A DNA stretch of 23,886 nt from Saccoglossus kowalevskii (GCF_000003605.2 NW_003112467.1:82511-106396), one strand, 5' to 3'. Positions 1-10,521 are shown, counted from the stretch's first letter. Notes: generated from the sequence alone by a model not told the origin. Made by a program: numbers and translations.

Positions 1-2275
1 ATATTACACGCCTGTATATTTGGATATACATGCCTGTATATTTGGATATTACATGCCTGTATATTTGGATATTACATGCCTGTTTATTTGGATATTACAT
101 GCCTGTATATTTGGATATTACATGCCTGTATATTTGAATATTATACGCCTGTATATTTGGATATTACACGCCTGTATATTTGATATTACACGCCTGTATA
201 TTTGAATATTACATGCCTGTATATTTGGATATTACACGCCTGTATATTTGGATATTACATGCCTGTATATTTGGATATAACATGCCTGTATATTTGGATA
301 TTACACGCCTGTATATTTGGATATTACACGGCTGTATATTTGGATATTACACGCCTGTACATTCGAATAATACACGCCTGTATATTCGAATATTACACCC
401 CTGTATATTTTGATATAACATGTCCGTATATTTGAATAATACACGCCTGTACATTTGAATAATACACGCCTGTACATTCGAATAATACACGCCTGTACAT
501 TCGAATATTACGCCCCTGTATATTTGGATATAACTTGCCCGTATATTTGAATACTACAAGCCTGTACATTCGAATAATACACGTCCGTATATTCGGATAT
601 TACATGCCTGTATATTTGGATATTACACCCCTGTATATTTAGATATTACACGCCTGTATATTTGAATAATACATGTCCGTATATTCGGATATTACATGCC
701 TGTATATTTAGATATTACACGCCTGTATATTTGGATATTACACGCCTGTATATTTAGATATTACATGGCTGTATTTTTGAATAATACACAACTGTACATT
801 CGAATAATACACGCCCGTATATTCAGATATTACATGCTTGTATTTTTGAATAATACACGCCTGTGCATTCGAATAATACACGTCCGTATATTCGGATATT
901 ACACGCCTGTATATTTGGATAACACCCCTGTATATTTGGATATTACGCGCCTGTATATTTGAATAATACACGCCTGTACATTCGAATAATACACGTCCGT
1001 ATATTCGGATATTACATGCCTGTGTATTATTTGGATATTACACCCCTGTATATTTAGATATTACACGCCTGTATATTTGAATAATACACGTCCGTATATT
1101 CGGATATTACACCCCTGTATATTTGGATATTACATGCCTGTATATTTGGATATTACACGCCTGTATATTTGGATATAACATGTCTGTATATTTGGATATT
1201 ACACGCCGGTATATTTGGATATAACATGCCTGTATATTTGGATATTACACGCCTGTATATTTGGATATAACATGCCTGTATATTTGGATATTACACGCCT
1301 GTATATTTGGATATTACACGCCTGTATATTTGGATATAACATGCCTGTATATTTGGATATTACACGCCTGTATATTTGGAAATAACATGCCTGTATATTT
1401 GGATATTACACGCCTGTATATTTGGATATTACACGCCTGTATATTTGGATATAACATGCCTGTATATTTGGATATTACACGCCTGTATATTTGAATAATA
1501 CACTCCTGTACATTCGAATAATACACGCCTGTACATTCGAATATTACACCTCTGTATATTTGGATATGACATGCCCGTATATTTGAATAATACACGCCTG
1601 TATATTTGAATAATACACGCCTGTACATTCGAATAATACACGCCTGTATATTCGAATATTACACCCCTGTATATTTGGATATTATACGCCTGTATATTTG
1701 AATAATACACTCCTGTACATTCGAATAATACACGCCTGTACATTCGAATATTACACCCCTGTATATTTGGATACAGCATGCCCGTATATTTGAATAATAC
1801 ACGCCTGTACATTCGAATAATACACGCCTGTACATTCGAATATTACACCCCTGTATATTTGGATATTACACGTCTGTATATTTGAATAATACACTCCTGT
1901 ACATTCGAATAATACACGCCTGTATATTCGAATATTACACCCCTGTATATTTGGATATAACATGCCTGTATATTTGAATAATACACGCCTGTACATTCGA
2001 ATAATACACGCCTGTATATTTGGATATAGCATGCATGTATATTTGAATAATACACGCCTGAACATTCGAATAATACACGCCTGTACATTCGAATATTACA
2101 CCCCTGTATATTTGGATATAGCATGCATGTATATTTGAATAATACACGCCTGAACATTCGAATAATACACGCCTGTACATTCGAATATTACACCCCTGTA
2201 TATTTGGATATAACATGCCCGTATATTTGAATACTACACGCCTGTACATTCGAATAATACACGCCTGATATTACA
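1..2275. repeat. 23-bp satellite array with 92-bp higher-order units
   Basis: About one hundred head-to-tail copies of a 23-bp monomer whose core is ACACGCCTGTATATTTGG. The array is already running at base 1, so its left end lies outside the window; it decays at about 2275 into unique sequence. Two monomer types are visible. One ends TATATTTGGATATT and dominates 1-360 and 1100-1490. The other carries ACATTCGAATAAT and is mixed in elsewhere. From about 1480 the types alternate in a four-monomer unit: the junction motif CACCCCTG recurs at 1754, 1846 and 1938, then at 2099 and 2191, always 92 bp apart, with one three-monomer step (69 bp) between 1938 and 2007. This is what local unequal exchange produces. 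Several monomer variants contain no stop codon in one or both strands, so apparent frames of up to about 127 codons cross the array. They encode a 23-residue periodic peptide and are treated as artefacts. Confidence 0.97.
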
Positions 2276-3340
2276 CACATGACATAAAGTGCGCACAGCA
2301 TGATGTCCATAAAAATGACGTTAAACCTGCCTAAAATCATGAATTGACATCATCATCCTATTCAAATTCGCAGTTGTTCTGACTCGATTTAAGTTATATT
2401 CTAGCAATGAGGACATCGCTGTCGCATGTATTACACAAGTTTATTATCAGAGCCGCAAATAGTGTGACATTTTATTTGCCAAATCTAGCTACATGCTCCG
2501 CCATCTTTAGTCGTTAAACAGTCATATAACAACATTAATCGTACTGAGAACCAACTGATGTCTGACCTCATCAAATATGTGCTACATTTGACTGGCAGCG
2601 CGCGTGTGTTAAACCATCTACTATATATTTAACTAACAATAATACACTTATGCATATTAATGACATTCACCTGAATAGAATTAATAGTTCGTTAATTGCA
2701 ATTGTCGTTTGCTATTAGAATAAGGGAAGTAATCTATGATTCACTTTATTTTTTTTAATTTCAAAATTATAATTCGAACGCTCCTAAGCGTGTTGTGATC
2801 AATGCACGGGTGTGGAGTACAACACTGGGTCAACACCTGTTGACAAAACACTCGGTGGTAATGTAAGTCACCAATTGACAGTACCCCCCAACCACCAACA
2901 CCCACTCACACACGCAACACTCACAAACACGGATATATTGGAAGAAGATGATGTGACATCTCAATGACAGCCATCGACCCCTCCCAGAAACGTTGGTATT
3001 AAAATCTATAACCCTTTTATTATAATATACTCAACTTAATACTCAAATATTGAATGTGAGCATGACAGGTCATCGCACTTTCCGTAGATTTGTATAGACT
3101 TGACACATCACAACTCTTAATTGGTTTCGTCCTTTTAACTGTTTTTTAACAGCAATTACAGTTATATTGTCGCAAATTGGATATGAAAAGTCACCCGGAA
3201 GGATAAAATTTACAAGGTGCAGTTGAATGACTCCTGTACGGCCGAGGCTGGACACAAATGGTGTCCACGTAAGGTCAACAAACCTATATACCAATATGTA
3301 CAACATATGAACGAAAAAAAAGCAATTTTCTGACAAAAAA
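2276..3340. other. Unique AT-rich sequence, no supported gene
   Basis: No tandem structure and no recognisable gene. A near-perfect palindrome at 2829-2844 has 7-bp arms GTCAACA and TGTTGAC around two bases. A CA-rich patch lies at about 2885-2938. On the minus strand an open frame runs from an ATG at 3306 down to 3070 (about 78 codons). It has an ordinary mixed composition but no recognisable domain, no convincing splice or promoter context, and a length that chance can explain, so it is not called as a gene. Confidence 0.6.
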
Positions 3341-3342
3341 AT

Positions 3343-3382
3343 GATTAAATAAATAAATATATATAAATAAATAAATAAAAAT
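3343..3382. repeat. AAAT/TA-rich microsatellite
   Basis: A simple-sequence stretch of AAAT and TA steps, containing ATAAATAAATAAA, abuts the left edge of the 50-bp minisatellite. A/T tracts of this kind are common next to tandem arrays and old insertions. Confidence 0.85.
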
Positions 3383-4301
3383 AACGACGCGTCAACTTGC
3401 TATGACGTATCGATACAAATCCATATTTTATACAAACGTGTACACATGTGGTTGTCGTATCTGTGTTTTACACGACGTGTCAACTGTAAAGCGGGGGAGT
3501 CGTCGCCTGCGCATGCGGCCATAGCGTGTCATTGTTTACAAACAAGCGTCTACCCATGAGCCTTTGCGTTTTGAGCGTGCGTTGTTATCGTGCCTTGGGA
3601 CTCAATTCCCGCTTTAAGTTAACATGGCAACACTATAATTTGAGTGACATACCCACACCTATCGTGTAATCTTTTAGTCGCCATATCAACGCACAACCGT
3701 ATTTTACAACGACGTGTAAACACGATGCGGTTGGTATATCAACACTACGTGTAGTCCATGTTTTTCAAAGACGTGTCAAATTGCGGATGACATATTAACA
3801 CCTGTCAGTCTTTTACATCGACGTGTGATTATCTGGTTGCCATATCAACACACAACCGTATTTTACAACGACGTGTAAACGTGTATTTTCACATTTACAG
3901 TATTTTTTTCACATGTCAGTATAATACAACGGCTTGTCGACTTGCGGCTGTCATATCATCACACAGCTTTAATGGACAACGTGTCAATTCGTGGGTGTCA
4001 AATCAACACAAATCCGTATTTTACAACGCCGTGTAAACTTGTGGTTGTTATGGAGACGCACAGCCGTGTTTTACAACATGTCAACTTGCAGTTGTCATAT
4101 CAATGCACATCTATATTTCAAAACAACGTCTCAAATTGTGGTTGTCATATCAACAATCCAACAATCACAAGAGTTTAACAACGACGTGTCAGTTTGAGGC
4201 TCGATTATCAAAACACGTTTGGGTTTAGTACAGCGTCATGTCAACGTGTGGTTGTATCATATCAACATTAACCAGTGTTACGACGTGTAAACACGATGTC
4301 G
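3383..4301. repeat. Degenerate ~50-bp minisatellite with ACGTGT core
   Basis: About fifteen diverged copies of a unit of roughly 50 bp. The recurring blocks in order are AACGACGTGTCAAC, a CTTGTGGTTGTCATATC block, AACACACAACCG and TATTTTAC. The clearest copies lie near 3680-3720, 3838-3880, 3930-4040 and 4170-4300. Copies differ by substitutions and by missing blocks, so the array is old. It is interrupted at 3486-3617 by a TIR element (copy A), with array sequence on both sides. About a dozen copies keep the ACGTG hexamer core. Short open frames across the array follow the repeat and are not genes. Confidence 0.85.
3486..3617. mobile_element. TTAA-flanked MITE-like element, copy A
   Basis: A 124-bp element (3490-3613) with left end AGCGGGGGAGTCGTC. 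It is flanked on the right by TTAA (3614-3617) and on the left by GTAA (3486-3489), probably a mutated TTAA. Its interior (TTTACAAACAAGCG at about 3535, then the TCTACCC and GCCTTTGCG blocks, ending in GGGACTCAATTCCCG) matches copy B at 8326-8458 in the opposite orientation. Compared with B it has about 17 extra bases after the left TIR and lacks 26 bases of the right TIR. There is no coding capacity. A TTAA target is typical of the piggyBac and Kolobok superfamilies; which of these mobilised it cannot be decided here. It sits inside the 50-bp minisatellite. Confidence 0.85.
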
Positions 4302-5999
4302 TATATTCACCAACGTCCACACCTGCCAATGACTTCTATGATCCGTCTTAATATCATCTGAAAATTTAGCTGGGTCGTCTCAGCTATTGGATATTCGGAT
4401 CCTGGCTATCTGGCAGTATCAGCCAGAATCCTATGAATTCTAAATCCACTCCAACTCTAGGGGATATCTCTCAACCTCTGGCTATTCCATGTACATTAAT
4501 CTCTTCCACGTCTGCATATACACAATGCATTCCAAAGAAGACAGAAATGTCGGTTTTCGGCCATACACACGCCAAAAGGAATTGCTGTGTTATGATTCAG
4601 ACTTATATATGACGGGTGCCACCACGAACAAACATTGGTGTAACAAATCCTTGACACTGTAGACAGTGAAGTCCGTATATGATTTATATGATATTGTATA
4701 TTATTTTGTGTTTTTGGATTTGTAACTTATAATAGACAACTTGTGGGATAGTCATCTGATTGTATCACCAGTATAGGTTAATTACAATTGTAGCGTATTC
4801 TCAAATCACATCGAAAGACCGTCGTTGCTTAGCAATTCAAGAAAGACAGAATCCACTTTTTTGGTGTGTTCTAATAACACTGTGTATATATGCATTTATA
4901 TCGGATGGTAGATATTTATCATAATTTAACTAAATGTAATATTTCTTCTGGTCAGCATTTACCTGAAACAAGAACTATACTACTAAGCATAGTAAACAAA
5001 TAATACATATTCGGCATTTAATGCATTTGGTTCATATACATGGCTACTTTACATGGCTATTGGATAATTACTATTGACATTTCACATAACACTTTGTTGA
5101 AATTAGAAATTGAATTGATAAACTTGATAAACTTTGAACTCTCAAGTCATCCATGACGGCCTTACCCGCATATGTATCAACAACTGATACCATTGATATA
5201 TTTAGAGTATACGAATTATTGAAACACCTGGGGATAGATTTAGGCATCTGTGGATATTGAACAGCGTGATAATAAGATAATGTTTCTATATTGTTGACTA
5301 TGAATGCTGGGTAAAATATGCTGACTAGGTAAAGCTCGTAGTAACTGAGTCAAGTTATCTATCCAAGTGTTCATAATATATTTAATTAAACATGGAAGTC
5401 AATGTAGATTTATTGAACTTGTCCTAATTTGCAGTTTTCCCATTTCCATGCTAATTAAACTTAATTCTCGCGAGACATGAGACTTTACTTTAGTAGCCAT
5501 TCTCTCATTGAATCTTAATAACCTGTGTAATGTAATTCATTAATTCGGGTACTCGCATGATGATTTCACGCAGGATATGGTTTAACTTGTGTTCCAGCAT
5601 TCACATTGAATTACATTTGGTGTATGTGTAATTGAATTTATATTGCATATACGATGCTCTGTTTTTCTTTGTGCGTGTTTTGAGAGCAAGTAATTGTGGT
5701 GCTTGTTTCCGGTATAGTGTAATTAGTTTCCAAAAAAAAACTCGATTTGAATTTCTTTCAGATATTGATAGTAACATTATCATCTTTTATTTCATGGCTG
5801 CAATTGATTCCGTTTTCGATAACCAATATTCTTAAAATAACAATTAGGCCTGTATCCCAAATAAATCAATACCAGAATATTGACGTTGTCCCTCGTTAGC
5901 CGATGTTTTTTTTTCTAACTACTGACTTTGTACTTATATACGCATTAACCTTGAATAATCAATGATCAGAGGCGAATTATATAAACCGGTAATTGGAAG
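4302..5999. other. Unique AT-rich sequence, no supported gene
   Basis: No coding region or repeat array is visible. An imperfect hairpin lies at 4397-4431: GGAT-C-CTGGCT on the left pairs with AGCCAG-A-ATCC on the right, an 11-bp stem with one mismatch and a 13-base loop. Open frames at 5601-5835 on both strands are short and featureless. Small direct duplications (ACATGGCTA near 5040-5060, GATAAACTT near 5117-5134) look like replication slippage. Confidence 0.6.
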
Positions 6000-6127
6000 T
6001 TAAAGGGCGGCAGTCGTCGTGCCGCGTCTCATATGGGACTCATAGCGACGTATACAACGCGTGTAAAATACATTGTTTATTTACATGAAATTCGAACACG
6101 CGCTGCGCGACGACCACCGCGCTTTAA
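6000..6127. mobile_element. TTAA-flanked MITE-like element, copy C
   Basis: A 120-bp element (6004-6123) with perfect TTAA repeats at 6000-6003 and 6124-6127. The left TIR reads AGGGCGGCAGTCGTC. The right TIR, read on the minus strand, is AGCGCGGTGGTCGTC. These align with the TIR of copies A and B. The interior is largely different from A and B; only a GGGACTCA block next to one TIR is clearly shared. It is therefore either a diverged subfamily or a distinct deletion derivative moved by the same transposase. It has no coding capacity. It lies directly upstream of the 41-bp minisatellite. Confidence 0.8.
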
Positions 6128-6159
6128 CATACAAGCGAACAATATGTGGATTAGAAATT

Positions 6160-6970
6160 GCCATAGCGGTGTAATAGTTACTATATGGGCATTTCTTGGG
6201 TGTACCAAGCGATATATGTAGTACATAGCCATATGTAGGTTGGGTATTACTTTGGCAGTTTCGTACTTAGCGATATAGGGGTGGGAAATTCATTGTACGG
6301 TTCAATACTTTTGCGATATGTGGATCGGGCACTCATATGGGGGAAAAGTACTGGGAACCATTCAGTTGGGCATTCATTTGTAGGTTTAGTACATTTTTTG
6401 GTTGATAATTCCTTGGTCGGTTTCGTATCGGGTGATATTTATATCATGATATACTTGTTGATGTGTGGTGTGGGCATTCCTTTGTCAGGAGTTGTCAGGT
6501 GACCACTCTCCCACTTTAAGTACTGAACGCTATGTTGGTTGGGCATTCGTATGGCGGTTTATCATTATATATTTAAATCGCTGTAAAAAGCGCATGTTGT
6601 TATAACATGGTATTCGTCCTTCCTGGTGTCGTTTTTGAGGTCGTGGTTATTTAAACGGAACCGACATTTTGATTCTTGTAGATGAATATTATAGCGGTAC
6701 TAGTACTGGACGCCATGTGGTTGGACACCGAGCACCTGACTGGTCGTGGATTAGGCATGTGCGTTCTGAATTTAGCGAAAATCTGAGTTCGGTAAAAAAG
6801 GTGCTACATTTTTATTTAGGTTATTTTTGATTTTGAAAGACACACATACATCATTACACATGTATACCAGAGGATTGTTTTTCTCGGGATTATACAATAC
6901 ATTACGTACAGTACTGGATTTTATGTGGCTGAGCATTTATATTGCGGTCTAGTACTGGACGCTATTTCAC
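6160..6970. repeat. Degenerate 41-bp minisatellite
   Basis: A diverged tandem array with a unit of about 41 bp. The recurring blocks are GTACTGGACGC, TATGTGGTTGGGCATTC and ATATGGCGGTTTA. Good copies start near 6225, 6267, 6305, 6347, 6389 and 6520, and a near-complete 41-bp copy lies at 6910-6950. The array is broken by a stub of the TTAA-flanked element at 6496-6520 and by unrelated stretches at about 6560-6690 and 6725-6908. The frame at 6281-6502 merely reads through repeat units and is not called. Confidence 0.75.
6496..6520. mobile_element. Solo TIR stub of the TTAA-flanked element family
   Basis: AGGTGACCACTCTCCCACT followed by TTAA closely matches the right end of copy B (AGGTGACGACTCCCCTGCT then TTAA at 8441-8462). 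No left end is present. It interrupts a unit of the 41-bp minisatellite, with GGGCATTCCTTTGTC before it and GTACTGAACGC after it. It is read as the remnant of a deleted or aborted copy. Confidence 0.6.
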
Positions 6971-8321
6971 TGACAAAGTAATTTACTTTAAATGATAAAG
7001 ATCAATACAGACTCCATACCTAATAAATACGTTGCTTTTAGTTTGTTGATGTAACGTTGTGTGACTATTCTATATGTTCATTCGATTACCAACGATAACG
7101 AGATCAGAATATGTCGTTGCACTGAATAACAATCGAAATAGTCGTACGTAAATCAAGAATTGAAGGCAAGTGGTGTTGAGTGCATCTACAATGGCTACGG
7201 TCAGGACGGAGCCAAACGATGATTAAACCGGAAATGAGATTGTCTCACCGGTGTGTCGAGTGTTCCATGTATATACTTGAAAAATGTTCTGCATAACCAG
7301 TTGATTACGTAACCTATCACCTGCTTGAATTAAACCATCACAGCAAATATAATAGCATGGGCTCAATCTATTGCCATAGGCAGTAGGAAAAATATATTAT
7401 TATAAAAATATACAAAATATAAATGAAACACTATTATCTACTATTCTTGTATAATGAACCGGTATTTTTGCTAATGGCCTGTTTACAGAATTGAATGCTT
7501 CACTGATCAATGATCATCATCATCAATAATAATTATAACTTGGTAATCATCATTATATATTGTCAATACAACCCTCGTATACACAAACAATATTTCTATT
7601 ATTCTATTTAAATTTTCATAACTTTTTTAATCAAATATTTTTTCGATTCCTTGTAGTATTACCCCCCCCCCCCCGTTTAGCAAAGAAAACTTAACATACG
7701 CTAATATACTAGTAGATCGACCGAGTATTAAGATTGCTATAAATTCCTTGCTGGCCATTTCCATTTCGTTCCGAATATTCCCATTAATTCATAATATGAG
7801 TATAACGTCCACATGTCACAATTTCAATAACTACGTGTAACTATGCGAATTCTGTGAAAGCAGTGAATTGAAGACCCGACACTTCCGGAAGTTTTGCCAA
7901 GTATTGCATTCACTCATATTGTAGTGACATAGTTTGATGATCATCATGAATTGCGGGTAAAATGTGTAAACAAATTAACTGTTCAATACTTGCGGATTGC
8001 CACGTGACTTGGCTGTAAAGATCGCTATTGTACAAACAAAAATCATCAGAATAATTGCCGGATATACGATAGGTGGCGCTATACATTTGTTATGACTGAT
8101 GTCACTGGTACACGTAAAGACATCACAGTGGAGGTAGATTTTAATGAAAATATTGAGTGCAAAAAATAACGCTAAGTGATATAATTTATTCAAACGCTAT
8201 AAACTGAGTGTTTATGGTAGCGGAATTAAAATCTCTCCGGGAGAATTAGCATATTTGAGTTTGTATTCAATTTTTGGCTGCAGCACGTGTCTCTATAGCT
8301 CTAGATGTAAGCCCTCGTTGC
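6971..8321. other. Unique AT-rich sequence, no supported gene
   Basis: No gene could be supported. A run of 13 C lies at 7662-7674. A minus-strand open frame at 7975-8193 would encode two hydrophobic stretches separated by a short cysteine-containing stretch, but it has no ATG at its 5' end (its first codons follow a TAG and begin at TTG) and no convincing acceptor, so it is not called. An ATG in good context at 7191 opens only eleven codons. Confidence 0.6.
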
Positions 8322-8462
8322 TTAAAGCGGGAGGGTCGTCACCTGCGCACGCACGGGAATTGAGTCCCAAGCGATGATAACAACACACGCTAAAAACGCA
8401 AAGGCTAATGGGTAGACGCTTGTTTGTAAACGCAGGCGCAGGTGACGACTCCCCTGCTTTAA
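8322..8462. mobile_element. TTAA-flanked MITE-like element, copy B (most complete)
   Basis: A 133-bp element (8326-8458) with perfect TTAA duplications at 8322-8325 and 8459-8462. The left end reads AGCGGGAGGGTCGTCACCTG; the right end, read on the minus strand, is AGCAGGGGAGTCGTCACCTG. The TIR is therefore about 25 bp, ending in CTGCGC. Relative to copy A it is inverted. The interior shares TGGGTAGACGCTTGTTTG and GGGAATTGAGTCCCAAGCG with A (complemented). The ends are GC-rich and CpG-rich against an AT-rich flank. Short length, absence of coding sequence and intact TIRs fit a non-autonomous DNA transposon. A frame covering 8322-8522 on the minus strand simply reads through it. Confidence 0.88.
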
Positions 8463-10333
8463 GCCAATCGGGTGACTAGATCTAAGCATGTTATAATTTT
8501 GCATCTTCGTATATCTTCTCAATCATCTCAAAATGTAGCATAAAACTGATAAAATTATAATAAAAAAAACATGTTTCAGCAAATTATTCTTTGCGAGCCC
8601 GGGCCTGTGTAATGGCTGAGGCATGTTAAACATATGTTATTTGGAATGTGTTAAATTGAGTAAATATGTGATACTACAATTTTGAGTTTCATGATATGAA
8701 CATACTAATGTGTATACATTGTCCCCTTTTATCGTTTAACGGACTAATAATTTCTAAATTAAGCAGTTCAATTATTTATACTCTGTTCCCTTGATACTAC
8801 TTTAGGTCAGACAACAGCAAAACACTCAAACAAACGATATGGATACGTAGTTAACAATTTAATAATATTAAGTAGTTAATAATTTAGTACAATTGTTTCA
8901 ACCATGACATATATGGCATGTATATCATTAGTATCACGTGACATAACACATATTATATATTCCGTGACGAAACATAAGCATATTCAATGAAGATTCATCA
9001 ACGATCCATATCTGCAGTTTCGATTTGGTTTGTATTACTTCGTATTATTCTGATACACCCGTTATGCACCATATGTTGTTTAGGGATGATTACGTATTAC
9101 ACAACAAATGTGTGATGTGTCGTATTTACTCGTCACCTTGGTGATTCAGTTGATGAATCCCCAGGATGTACCAAAACCCTGATCGGAACTGGAATACGCA
9201 ATTTCCAATTTCGTTTTTATAGTTAAATTGTATTTTACCTAAAACAAATATATTTCACGGGTCACAGTGAACTACGGGGTCATATCTGTGCACTGTGACG
9301 TCAGCGGAATTCAACAAATATAAACGTTCCAAGATATGATGAAATACTTCCCTGACGAGTATTTACAAAATGCCACTAGGTAACCGAAAAAGCATTTTAG
9401 CAAGTATTAATCCGCGGTATAAAATAATTAGGGTATGCCGGGTAAATTCTTTAGTAATGAAATAATTCATTTCAGGGGAAAACGTCATCACAACAACGAA
9501 GACATTTGCTGGTCCTAATATATAAGTAGTTTTGGCAAGCCACTATATTATATAAAAATTCGGTTTTGTTCAATATAAAAAGACATTTATGACAGTAAGT
9601 TTATTATCAAATAATGGCAATGGTACAGCATACGCCGACTAATAAACCACTGTATGAGACATATTGTCGTCTGCTGATTGCAATAAACCCTGGATGTTCT
9701 GACCCACAAGCCGATGTTATTGCAGCACGAGATCCAAGAGAGCAATAACGATTCAATATCACCTCCTCATTCGAAGTTATTATTAATCTACGACCACGTA
9801 CGATATGCAATAACATGCTATATGCAATAATACATAGTTCCCCATTTTGGCTATGTTATTTGACCTAATATTTTGAATAAATTATCTTTCGAGTGAGTTT
9901 TTCCGTAGTTTCGTCTGGACGTTTTGAACGGTCCTAACTGTGCTTTCATTACATTTGTTGCTGAACTATCAATGCGTTTGATATATTTACTATTACTATA
10001 ACGTATGATGGAAAAGAACAGGGTAAACCATGCCTAAATTCATTCTACGAGCATTGAATGGGTCATTGCAAAACATTGTCGTACGATTAATCTTTTCCCC
10101 GTTTCACTCTTTATCCGGTATATAACCCACAGAACAGGTCAATGTGGCCCCTGACTCGGCATAGCGTCGGTTGACATTGTTTTCTATCACATCTATGCTA
10201 ATGAACCTTTTACTGTATAAGATAGCAACAATATGCTGATGCGTGCTACGAATAGATAATAACAACGTTTTACGATTATATAATAATTAATGCATGCCAC
10301 ATCGTTTTTTATTGAATGTACAATAACATGTTT
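8463..10333. other. Unique sequence with one hairpin-CRE site, no supported gene
   Basis: Apart from the hairpin and CRE at 9261-9303 (own entry), no array or gene is visible. A minus-strand ATG frame at 9816-9607 (69 codons) has slightly higher GC than its surroundings but no recognisable motif. Over 9680-9832 the heptamer GCAATAA or its complement recurs six times, including an 8-bp inverted pair GTTATTGC (9716-9723) and GCAATAAC (9742-9749). Confidence 0.55.
9261..9303. promoter_or_regulatory. Perfect 9-bp hairpin overlapping a full CRE
   Basis: GTCACAGTG at 9261-9269 pairs perfectly with CACTGTGAC at 9291-9299 across a 21-base loop. The right arm runs into TGACGTCA at 9296-9303, the palindromic cAMP-response element bound by CREB/ATF proteins in animals. 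The sequence match is exact; function is inference, because no downstream gene is identified within this window. Confidence 0.4.
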
Positions 10334-10521
10334 TAGCAAGGTTTTGGTGAATGTCCCGTATGAGCCACGGGTGATGGTCTAGCGAGATTTCATGGTATGT
10401 CCCTTATGTGCAAAGGGTTATGTTTTAGCGAGATTTCAATGTATGGCCCGTGTGTGTCGGGATTTGTGGTTTAGCGATAGGGATTTCAGTGTATGTTCCG
10501 TGATTCTCGGGAGTCGTGGTC
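10334..10521. repeat. 46-bp tandem repeat, four copies, each with a short hairpin
   Basis: Copies lie at 10334-10379, 10380-10425, 10426-10471 and 10472-10521. The first three are 46 bp and the last about 50. Each begins TAGCRA and carries a G/T-rich centre. Each contains a small inverted repeat: CCCGT/ACGGG (10355-10371), CCCTT/AAGGG (10401-10417), CCCG/CGGG (10447-10461) and TCCG/CGGG (10497-10511, one G-T pair), all with a 7-base loop. Confidence 0.85.

Noticed and set aside
1-2275. CRISPR array
   Set aside because: The 23-bp units are contiguous with no unique spacers, and the window is eukaryotic in character.
3070-3306. Minus-strand 78-codon ATG frame with protein-like composition
   Set aside because: No family recognised and no supporting signals; chance frames of this length are expected a few times in 24 kb at this base composition.
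3479-3620. Rho-independent-terminator or bacterial regulatory reading of the GC-rich inverted repeats
   Set aside because: The same ends recur at three loci with TTAA flanks, which a transposable element explains better; nothing else in the window looks bacterial.
7975-8193. Minus-strand 72-codon frame with signal-like and membrane-like stretches
   Set aside because: It begins at TTG two codons after a TAG, has no ATG before the second hydrophobic stretch, and lacks a convincing splice acceptor; hydrophobic runs are common in AT-rich chance frames.
9607-9816. Minus-strand 69-codon ATG frame with raised GC
   Set aside because: No motif, no homolog recognised, no promoter or splice context, and it overlaps the GCAATAA cluster; length is compatible with chance.
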